Part shown: positions 54,570 to 64,000 of the stretch, piece after piece | Numbering within the stretch: the first letter of the stretch is position 1 | How the letters are laid out: each line of letters begins with the position of its first letter | Source: Gordius sp. MW1 | Taxonomy: Eukaryota; Nematomorpha; Gordioida; Gordea; Gordiidae | Assembly (NCBI GenBank): GCA_964036665.1 | Contig: OZ038528.1 | Span: 26,337,245-26,401,244, forward strand | Direction: 5' to 3' | Length of the DNA: 64,000 nucleotides | The notes under the pieces: model-generated | What the model was told of the DNA's origin: nothing | The model's database searches: none | Seen by the model: only the letters and a program-made list of their open reading frames with translations | Position numbers and translations under genes: made by a program

Positions 54570-56000
54570 TGTTTGTAAAAAATCCTTGTCACTAAGGAAA
54601 GTGGCTGAAACTCAGGGCTGGAGTAAAATGTTTCTCCCTTAACTTTATTGAGATTATATATTACAAATAACATTGATTATTATAAGAAATAAGCAATATG
54701 TTTATGTATATTAAGAGCATACTCTATTCTCTATTTGTTGAAAAGCATACTAGATCTATTTGCGATTTAGACATGTTATGTAGATTAGCTAACCTACTTT
54801 CTTTTTGGCCTAACTTATTGCTTCCGCTTTGCACGTCTCAAATTTTTGTTAATTTTTTCGGTTATATCATGTGTTAAATGATTTAAAATAGCTAATATAA
54901 AAGCTTGAATAAGTCGAAAATTTATATGAATTAGAATAGTGCTTTAGCCGAATAAAAGAATAAGATATGCATAAGAGCGTATGAGATCTAAAAGGATAAA
55001 CATCCTTCTGTTTTATTATAATGTGCAACACAAATTTACGAAATGCAAAATATAAACTACTACTTTTAGATTGGTCCCATAATTTGGAAACCAGAAGGAA
55101 ATGTTTTTATACCACAAATTCTTTGCCAATCTGACGTGCCATACTCGAATGAAACATAAAGCACATTGTCCGTTTAAACATCATTATATATTTGAAAACT
55201 TGAAAACTTTTGCATCAATTAATAATAATACATATCGAATGTTTTTTGTAGCTTTTAATAAATAAATTCTTATACATCCATTAGTAGTATTATAAGTGGC
55301 TAAATACCTGGCATGGGCTGAGAATATATTTGGATTAATAATACAGAAGCGAATCCGCAAATTGTTTGGACATTAAAAATATTCGGCCTTATATTATTTG
55401 TGTAAGTATATCAGTGCCTTATTATAATTTCCATAAACCTAAATTTCTGTATTTTAAAGCTGTTTTATTATTTGGAGCATTTGAAATTCAAAATATTGCC
55501 ATTAAATGACAATGTACAGGTCTTGCATATTTCTTTGACTATTTTACGGCGATGGAAGCCCGCAATCGTAAGTTTTTATTCGAATCGCTTTCCATTCACT
55601 TATGGTAGTTATATTGTAGCATTCTTAAAAGTCTATAGAATGAGGCTATGGGGGAGAAGATTGTGGTTTAGTTGTTTAGATTTATTAATTTAAAATTTTT
55701 CCCGTAATCGCACTAGTTTTTGAGTTACCAGGCGAGAAAATAATAAAAATAGTGCAGGTCAAGTAACACATGAGGCGTGTCTTATTTTTAAGGAAGAATT
55801 GTCTGATCAACAAGACATTTGTTGTATTTTGCAAACAGACCAACAGGTTCACACACTAAAAGGTAACCCACATCTTTATTGACTTATGATTAAGATGGTT
55901 GACCGCAGTGTGTAGCATTCTAGCCTTTTCTTGTAACAATGCAGGCCTGACAGAGGTTACATAGAAACTATTAGTTAAAATTAGAATGCATTTTATCATG
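54570..56000. other. No gene supported
   Basis: The 73-codon frame at 55472-55693 and others show no family resemblance. The stretch is AT-rich, and no splice-site-bounded series could be built. Confidence 0.4.
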
Positions 56001-58530
56001 ATTTCACAAAAGATACAGTGGTAATCTATTACGATAAACGTTGTTTCAGTATACGCTCCTCAAAGTGTTTGCTCCGAGATGGAAAAAGATTGTTTTAAGA
56101 ATAAAGCGTAAAGATACCTTATCCCTATTTGATAAAGATGGGCCTATAGTTATTGACGGGCACCCCAATGGACACGTTGATAAATCTAGAGGAGGATATG
56201 AAAGAAATCAAGGTTGTCGGGGTTACGGCTTAAGAAGAGTAAGTACTAAAATTCTAGAAATTGCTCAAGCTCTTTGCCCTAGCTATAGGCAATACTTACT
56301 TCAAAAAGAGACAGGACATCTTATAATGTACAAAAGCGATAGCACCATGCAGTTAGATTTCTTATTCAACAGAAAACACTTAAAAATGGTTAAAATGTAA
56401 AGGTAATATCTAGTGAAATATTGGCTTGCCAACGCAAGCTGCTGGTGCTGAGTTATATATTAAAGAGCAAGGTAAAAAGAGTAGCGGATACTTTAAAATG
56501 GAGGAGACTAAAGGATAATACACAGCAATTTTGGGAAGAAGAAATGAACATGCGGAATTTAAGGAAAATACTTCGTATGAGAATCAATGGAATATTGTAG
56601 CCGACACAATGCTGAAAACAAAACCTCAAATATTAGGTAAAAGCAAGCCCACTAAAAAATTCTTAAGGAGTCATGGTTATGGAATGAAGAAGTACAAAAC
56701 TGTATTAAAGAAAAGAAGAGACTGTACAAAGTTGGGTATAAAAGCAATGATAGTAATGATAAGCAAGCTTACCAAGTAGCTAAAAGATCGGCTAAAAAAT
56801 AAGTAGCAAAAGCTAAAAACAAGGTGTAGGACGATATAAATGTAAAACTAAACTTTAAGGAAGAAGAAAGATTTATATACAAAATCCCAAAATCAAGGGC
56901 CCGAAATTCTAAAGATTACGTAGAATGCCTGCTAATCAAGGGACGAAAGGGAGAAACACTAACACAAGACAGTCATATACTATAAAGATAGTACGACTAT
57001 TATAGGGGTTTATCAATTCAAAAGGGGTCTGTAGTCGAAGACATTAACCAGGAAAATACAATAGGACAATTAAACACAGCGGACTGGATCACGGAAACGG
57101 ATGTCAAAGTTGCTATGGGTAAACTAAAGTCAAGAAAAGCTCTTGGACCAGACAATATACCAATAGAGGGTTTTAAAGCGTTAGGCAATACTGGTGCACA
57201 ATTCCTCGCCAACCTTTTCAACAATATCTTGAAAACGGGTAAAATGCCTAATGAGTGGAGGGATAGTACATGATCCATACAAGATAAAAGGGGACATTCA
57301 GGATTGCAACAATTACAGAGGTATAAAGCTTAAGAATCACATTTTCAAGGTGGGAAAAAATTGATCGAAAAACGGCTTCGGAGTTTGGTCCTAATTCGAG
57401 ATAACCAATTCGGATTCATGCCGGATAGGTCTACAGCAGACGCCCTAAATAATGTTAGAAGATTAATGGAACGGTTTAAAGAAAGGGAAGATGATTTGCA
57501 CATGTGTTTCATCGATCTAGAAAAAGCGTTCGATAAAGTTCCTTGTACTTAAGTGTGGAACTGGAAATGTCTTAAAGAAAAGAATGTGCCAGTGCTATAC
57601 GTAAGAGCAACAAATAGAATATACGTTAGAGCCCCGGTGGGGACTACAAAGGGCTTTGCCTTTAACACTGGAGTCCATCATTCAGCTCTTAGTCTCTTCC
57701 TATTCATAATGATAATGGATATTATTACCAGATTTGGACGAGGAAGCTCCTTGGACAATTATCTTTGCAGACGATACAATCCTCTGTGCCAAAAGTCAAC
57801 AAGAATTGGCCAATACTGTTAATAGATGGAGAAATGCAATAGAAGAAAGTGGTCTCAGGGTAAATCGAAAGAAAACAGAATACATGTAGACAAAGTTCAA
57901 ATCGGATAAAAATCAGCTATGCGAATCCCTTACTTTAGGCGATTGGCAACTTACAAGCGTGGATTCCTTAGATATTTGGGATCAACACTTCAATCGGATA
58001 CAATGGATAAAGAAACCCAAGCAAGGATAAATTTCGGATGGCTCAAACGGAGAGACTTGACAGGCATTCTGTGTGACAAAAACATCCCACGATCCATCAT
58101 ACAGCCCAGTCATCTATAGCTCGGAATCATGGGCTATACCTAAAAGGGAAAAGCAGCGTCTTGCGCCCATGGAGATGAGAATGCTAAGATGGGTGCTAGG
58201 AGTAAACAAAAAGGAAAATAAGCGAAATGAAAAAATAAGAAGACAAAGCTCCTAACAAACAAGATGGTATGGCCATGTCGAGAGAAGGGGCGATAGCTGC
58301 GTGGGAAATAAAATTGAGAAGATACATTTCGCAGGAAAAAAAGGAGAGTAAGACCCAAGATACTTGGATCCATAAAATAGGGCACGATATGATAATCCAT
58401 AAGATAAAGAAATATCTATGTAAATATAGAGACAAATGGAAACGAATGCTGAAAGAACTGACCACCAGCCTAGGTCACAAACAGTTATTGAAAGAAGAAG
58501 TAGTGTTAGGCAAGATTACCAAATAGCTAA
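56000..58530 (+). mobile_element. RTE-like LINE copy B, decayed
   Basis: Endonuclease pieces: NVVSVYAPQSVCSEMEKDCF (about 56040), DGHPNGHVDKSRGGYERNQG (56157) and LLQKETGHLIMYKSDSTMQL then DFLFNRKHLK (56300-56390). Reverse transcriptase: KLKSRKALGPDNIPIEGFK (57120), NNYRGIKL (57309), NQFGFMPDRSTADALNNVRR (57403), MCFIDLEKAFDKVPC (57505) and FADDTILCAKS (57755). C-terminus: YSSESWAIPKREKQRLAPME (58106). It is broken by several stops and frame changes. It is a different subfamily from the 22255 copy. Confidence 0.85.
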
Positions 58531-58589
58531 TACATTAGCTAAAAAACATGCAGCAAAATCAGCAAGGTGTACTAGATATAAATGATAAA

Positions 58590-60110
58590 CTAAAGCCGAA
58601 GGAGGGAGAAAGATTGACCTACAAAATCGCACCTAAAATGCCGGCTAGTATTTTATCCATTGAAAAGGGCCTTTAGTCGAAGATCAAATCCAATAAAGCA
58701 TAATCGACTTAGCGATTGGATTTCGGAAACGAAGGTGAAGTTGCTTGGTAAACTAAAATCGGGAAAAACTCTTGGTTTGGACACATACCAATATAATGTC
58801 TTAAAACAAACGGGTAAAATGCCAAACGAGTGGAGAGATCTATGATACCGTACCGATACAAGCTAAAAGGTAGTATTCAGGATCGTAACAACTAGAGGGA
58901 TTGCTTATGAGTCACACTTTCAAGGTGTGGAAAATAGTGACCGCAAAACGGCTTCGGAGTTTAAAGAGAGGTCTACAGCAGATGCCCTTAACAGTGTTTA
59001 AAGATTAATAAAATGGTTTAGATAAATGGAAGAGATGTGCACATGTGTTTTATTTATGGATCTAGAAAAGGCGTTTGATCTTGTTTTTAGGAACATTGGT
59101 TTAAAGGTGTCTTAAAGAAATTAAGGTGCCTGAATTATACGTCAGAGCCATATAAGATATGTACAAGGATATTAGAGCTTTAGTTATAACTAAGGTGGGA
59201 ACTTAAAAGGGCTTTGCCAACCACACTGAAGTCTTTTAGTTGAGCTCTTAGTCCCATCTCATAATGATAATAGGTATCATTACATAGAATTTGACGAGGA
59301 AGCTCCCCAGCCAATGATCTAAAGATAATATAATCCTCTGTCCCAAAAGTGAATAAGAATTGGCTAGTATTTTAAATAGATGGGTATATGCTATAGAAGA
59401 AAGTTATCTCAAAATAAATCGAAAGATAACAGAATACATGAAGACAAAGTTTAAATCAGATGAAAATCAGCAATGTACACCCCTTGCTTTAGGCAAATGG
59501 AAATTAAAAGCTTTGATACCTTCAAATATTTAAGATCAACTCATCAAGCGGATGGTAATATGGATAAAGAAATACAAGCAAGGATAATTTCTGGATGACG
59601 TGAATGGAGAGATTTCATAAGCTTTATACGTCACAAAAAAATCGCAACCAGACTTAAAGGTACACTGTATAGGTCCATCATACGGCCAATAGTCCTGTAT
59701 AGCTCGGAATTATAGGCTCTACGGAAGAGGAAAGAGCAACGTTTAGCGTCCATGAGAATGATAAGATGGATGTTAAAAGTGAGCAAAAAAACATAAGAGC
59801 GATGAAGAAATAAAAAGAAATTTGGGTAAAACATTTATGAGGACAACGCTCTTAACAAAGAGACTAGGGGTATGGCCATGTTGAGAGAAGGGACGATATC
59901 TAGGTCAGAAAGAAAACAGAGTAGATAACTTTATCAGAAAAACGAAAGAGGGAAGACCCAAGCCTACATGAAATCATAAAATGAGGCACGACGTCGACAA
60001 ATGAAAATTAATGTTAAAAAGAGTGACTACCACTTTAGGTGATAAAGATTCATAGACAGAAGAAGCGCAAGGTACTTGTTTAACGATGATCAACTCGTTT
60101 AAATAAAACT
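58590..60110 (+). mobile_element. RTE-like LINE copy C, heavily decayed
   Basis: This stretch follows 57000-58520 of copy B almost step for step (for example gtcgaagatcaaatccaata, taaactaaaatcgggaaaa, acggcttcggagttt, gcatcagaac-type end) but with many more substitutions and no long frame. It is the RT and C-terminal part of an older copy inserted immediately after copy B in the same orientation. Confidence 0.75.
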
Positions 60111-60429
60111 AAAATGACGATTGATATAATCAACTCGTCTAAAATGGAAAGAAAGTGTGGAAAACCAATGAGATATTTAATCAACGCGAATGTGAAAAAA
60201 TCAAGGAGATAGTTAAATAGTGCGAGTGTGGGAAAGGGTGAGCACCAGAAATAAATATAGAATTAGAACTAAAAATTGAAAACTCTATGGAGGAACAACG
60301 GTTTTTTTGGGCGCGGAGCTGGCATAATAAAAAAATCCGAGTATTTCAAGCTTAGTGGTTTGATTTATTTTACTTTCGTTATTATATATTATAGGTACCA
60401 TTTCTTCCTTTTTAAACACATTATCTATT

Positions 60430-61600
60430 AATCGTAATTCCTATCAAAGCTAATAGTCCAGATGCTATTTCTATGGAAGCAGGGGTAAGATGCAAAGAGG
60501 GAGTAATGACCTTGACAAACCTTTAAAAATTTATTGAGGAAAAGCGAATGTAAAAAAATTGAGATCAAGCAATACCTTTATTCATAGGCAAACTAAAAGG
60601 CATATTTTTCATGTACGCCATATGACTGGAGAGACACCGGAGAATGTACTCAAATAACCCGAAAGGTGGTCAAAACGCTTAGCTGGATATGGTTTAACGG
60701 TCAATCGAGTATACATGGAGATGAACGTTACATGCAGTCCATCGTTGAATGACCAATCAAAGTACTCCTAGTTATATAGGTATACATACATCGGCTCAAT
60801 GCTACGTTAAGAGGGAGAATGTGCAAAAGAAGTCAATGCGATCCTAAGATGGTTTAAATGGCGAAATATATCAGATGTCATGTGCATCAAGAAGATGACA
60901 ATATGGTTAAAAAGGAAAGCCTACAAAGTACAAACCATCGTAATACAGATGTTACTCCATAAAAGTGATACATGGGCATCAATGCTAGATAAGATTAGTT
61001 ATTAAACTGACCTGAAAATGAAACAGTGGAGGAGGTATACTACTAACCAGACAAATGACTGTCTCCGGGCAAACGTGGGTATGATATTGTTGTGGTTTAG
61101 TCTCTAGCTCCTCTTCTTCCCCCTCTCCCCCTCGCTTTGTTAAACGCCGCGTGCTAATGCCAGCTGGCTGGCAAGTCAAGCGTGCATTAAGTAGAATGTT
61201 GTACTGAAAAAAACAACATATTTTTAATCTCCCCTTCTTGTAATCGCGTTCGCGTATCGAGGGATTCTCCGCATATTATTAGAATGAATTTTGTGGATTA
61301 TTTTTATCATTATGAAACCTTACCTTCGCGCGATTTAGGACATTATGAATTTATGATAATAAAGAAGGTAAGAATAAAACTATTTTTTCAAAAACAAAGT
61401 TGATTAATTAATAAAATGAAATTCGTTAGAACCAATAAAATTAAACTTTTCAGAGTCATATATCAAGAAATGAGACGAAGGATTTAAATAGAAAAGTATT
61501 GACCATGGATGTGCCACGAAAGAGATGAAGAGGACGATCTCGTGTTGGAAAAGGTATGTAAACAAAGTTAGGTACCAGTGTAATCTATAGGTGACGCACC
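60430..61600 (+). mobile_element. RTE-like LINE copy D, fragments
   Basis: 60440-60990 resembles 23330-24330 of the 22255 copy with a large internal loss (aacccgaaaggtggtcaaaa, cgcttagctggatatggttt). 61490-61560 (ttgaccatggatgtgccacg) resembles its 3' end at 24560-24610. The intervening 61000-61440 is unrelated sequence, probably a later insertion. Confidence 0.65.
61000..61440. other. Insertion or unrelated sequence between LINE fragments
   Basis: GC-richer text (tagctcctcttcttccccct, gctaatgccagctggctggc) unlike its surroundings. No gene recognised. It may be part of another element. Confidence 0.35.
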
Positions 61601-62745
61601 TTTAGAACCACTTTTCATAAAAACTCTAAAGGTAAAAACATTTTTTATAAAAGTAAAAGATTGGATTGGGATAAATCATCTGATACAATTTTATTGCTTC
61701 TTCTTTATTGGTTTTTGAATTATACTTGTTCAAAAATCGTAAAAATCGCAATTCCTACATGCCTTCTTTTATTCAATATTTATGTATACTCAAGCTCAAC
61801 AATAAGTTTTTCCAACTAAATTTACATATTTAAAATATGTATAATTTTTCCAACATTTATATACATAGTAATTTCAAAGTCATATGAATACTTAAAAGGC
61901 CTTAGAATTTGCCTTAAAGTTCAAACACACCAACAGGTTTCAGTGGGCAGAGCTTATGTACCTAGCGGACTCTTTTTAACGATTTAATTATAACACTATG
62001 AATCTATTGATGAATCTTTAAATATTTTTATTTGCAAAAGTTGATGGTATAAAGTGAGAGGGGTAGAATATTCTATTTTTTCTTATTTTTTAATAGGAAA
62101 TATGGCGGATACATGATATTTATTGAGAAAATTGTACCTTCTAATATGCCAATTACGGCAAAAATTGGTTCCATCAATAATTTTAATGCAGCCTAAGATA
62201 GTGGTCTACGTTCTTAAAATTCATTCTGATTTTTGTAGAATTTAAACCACAATCTTATTGATAGATGGCAGACTTTTTAGAACTTGTTCCCATTTTCAGG
62301 ATTATATCAATAGTTTACCTTATAAAAAAAGAGATAGAAAATTGAATTTTAATTGTCGCTCCTCTCCTTAAAATATGAAAATTTTTTATTTTGCTTTAGA
62401 TCTTTAATTTATACTCAAAAAAACACACCAATAATTAAAAATTAACCATCAAAGAATTTGCAATTCTATTACTATTTTATAATTGGTAATTAGTCCCCGA
62501 AAAATGTCAAAATGTTTTGAAAACTTAAGAAGTCCTATTCTTCATCAAAATAATATATAATAAATAGTAAGCGTATAAATAGGTTTCAAGACATAGTTAG
62601 ACAACTCTAAACAGTCCAAAAACCCAAATTCTCCCAGGTTTGAGGTAGATGATAGTTTTAAAAGAAAATTAAAATGCTGCAGCCCATATTTCAATAATGA
62701 ATTTATAGTGCCTTTTCTGGTCATCGCACAGCAAGGCAATTCATA
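61601..62745. other. No gene seen
   Basis: AT-rich sequence; no frame or repeat recognised. Confidence 0.45.
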
Positions 62746-62904
62746 GATGGCAAGCCTTTAAAATTTGGTTTTAGGATGTGGTGTGAGGCTGAGGCCCCTG
62801 AAACCGGCTATCTTGTTACTTTGGAACAGTATCAAGAGGTCACGTTATCGTCGTTCATACAAAATGAAATAGGATTCGAAGGAGCTATCCTAAATGACTT
62901 TTAA
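62746..62904 (+). pseudogene. piggyBac-type transposase remnant
   Basis: The frame reads DGKPLKFGFRMWCEAEAPET then GYLVTLEQYQ and ends IGFEGAILNDF before a stop. The pattern KP.K.GF+.WC.......GY...... Y is the hallmark segment of piggyBac/PGBD transposases just after the first catalytic Asp region. Only about 50 codons survive and no TTAA-flanked ends are apparent. It is therefore a fragment of a dead DNA transposon. Confidence 0.6.
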
Positions 62905-63149
62905 TTTTGTATCTTTTAATGTATATTCTAAGAATATCTTTACAAACGCTTAATTAATAAATTGCCTTTCAAAAGTGAATATCGGAGCTACGAAACCAGT
63001 GCGTCTAAATAGTCTCAAGTGCCTATTGATCGTTATAAAATCCATAAAATAGAAATGATTTATTCAGCCAAGGAATATTTTTAACATCACAGTATATTGG
63101 CGCGATAATAATAACGAGATTTTTTAATTGTTAAACCTATTACATATTA

Positions 63150-63400
63150 ATTGCTATGCAATTTATGGGCTCGTTTATTGTTGTCCGTTGATGTCCGTTG
63201 ATGTCTACCAAGTTATTGGCGCCAGCTTTATGACCCGGAAGTTGGAGTTCGAGCCCAGGAGAGGACGAATTTTTTTTTAAATTAAATTAATATTCTGTTC
63301 TTGTTAATACCATTAATAATATGACTTTTTGACCGTCCGCTGGCTACTGACCAATGAAAAAAATGACCATTGGCCAAATAAATGGAAATTTTTTATGAAA
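63150..63400 (+). repeat. SINE-like unit, copy 2
   Basis: ttgctatgcaatttatgggc and a gtccgttgat run (63181-63205) precede a tRNA-like part with agttggagttcgagcccagg (B box). Then come ttaaattaaattaatatt, gaccgtccgctggctactga and aaatgaccattggccaaata. The order is the same as at 53814-54041, with a head from a different tRNA-like sequence. Confidence 0.6.
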
Positions 63401-63406
63401 CTGGCC

Positions 63407-63560
63407 GGGAAATGTCCGATATTTTTAAAATGAAAAGGTATTTTAGGAATCTGAAAAAGCTATTTTACCCCTGACCGCCCTGGGAACCTACGGGTAAAAT
63501 TTCGAGCGAATCGGACCGGTAGTTTCAGAATATAGCCCTTTTTTAAAACTAAAAAGAATT
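63407..63560. repeat. Conserved dispersed block, copy 2
   Basis: It corresponds to 53475-53635 (gggaaatgtccgatattttt ... aaatttcgagcgaatcggac). It follows directly after a SINE-like unit here, while copy 1 lies before one. Confidence 0.8.
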
Positions 63561-63649
63561 TTAGGATTCTGCAAGAGGTATTACTTTAAATTTTATTTAT
63601 TTAATTTAAATAGTTTGTTAAACCACAATAATTTTGACCGTATACTGTA

Positions 63650-64000
63650 ACATTGATAATATGACTTTTTGGCCGTCCGCTGGCTACTGACCAATGAAAA
63701 AAATGACCATTGGCCAAATAAATCGAAATTTTTTTTTCGTTTTTGAATTGGGTATATTAAATTAACATTGATAATTACCCTATATCCTTTCCTACAAGGG
63801 CCTATAACTCTACTGATATGGGTCCCTGTGCCCCTACAAAAGCCTATGCCTCTACTTATGTGGGTTCAAATCCCGGAGAGGGCAAAATCTTTATTTTTTT
63901 AAATTAAATTAATATATTGTTCTTGTTAATACCATTTATAATGTGACTTTTTGGCTGTCCGCTGGCTACTGACCAATGAAAAAAATGACCATTAGCTAAA
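63650..64000 (+). repeat. Further SINE-like units at right window edge
   Basis: A gccgtccgctggctactgac block (63672) is followed by text matching 54010-54080 (ttgataattaccctat, ctacaagggcctataact), then a B-box head (gtgggttcaaatcccggaga, 63860) and another gctggctactgaccaatg block cut by the window end. Confidence 0.65.

Noticed and set aside
1-64000. CRISPR arrays, bacterial operons or a phage/biosynthetic system
   Set aside because: Spliced animal genes, LINEs, MITEs and poly(A) tails show a eukaryotic genome. The tandem arrays have long, unspaced units unlike CRISPR.

Overview
The window looks like nuclear DNA of an invertebrate animal. It is AT-rich and full of transposons. It carries at least one large multi-exon animal gene, an ABCA-type transporter with introns of about 31-70 bp mixed with kilobase introns, and one exon of a LIM-homeobox-type gene. 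There is no bacterial operon structure. I cannot name the species.

Layout. 1-3.2 kb: tandem array of a ~1.43 kb unit containing a long palindrome. 3.2-4.4 kb: Penelope-like element fragments with a GIY-YIG domain. 5.4 kb: small hAT-type MITE with perfect 8-bp target duplications. 5.85-7.87 kb: young 5'-truncated LINE with a restriction-like endonuclease and poly(A). 8.1 kb: homeobox exon (minus strand). 8.4-19.3 kb: non-coding DNA with several MITEs, a foldback hAT-type element and tandem repeats. 20 kb: possible exons of an unidentified membrane protein. 21.6-24.7 kb: RTE-like LINE copies, one inverted. 26.93-30.98 kb: a Ginger1-type DNA transposon with matching terminal inverted repeats and an intron-rich gene coding for a GPY/F integrase-like transposase with a C-terminal OTU protease domain. 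31.5-48.9 kb: the ABCA gene (+ strand). 41.5-45.0 kb: a very young chimeric Ty3/Gypsy LTR element inside one ABCA exon. 49-55 kb and 63-64 kb: SINE-like units, a satellite built from a block that also occurs singly, and a Penelope-type terminal inverted repeat. 56-61.6 kb: at least three RTE-like LINE copies in a row. 62.7 kb: piggyBac remnant.

The most interesting object is the ABCA gene. Its domain order matches ABCA1 (ECD1-TMD1-NBD1-ECD2-TMD2-NBD2), and nearly all predicted exons are open and join in phase. Yet Walker A, signature, Walker B and switch-histidine motifs are replaced in both nucleotide-binding domains. It looks like a non-catalytic ABCA protein rather than a random pseudogene. 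The sequenced allele is also split by a recent LTR insertion in a TMD2 exon. The second notable object is the Ginger1 element with its OTU domain, duplicated exon-intron segment and internal minisatellite.
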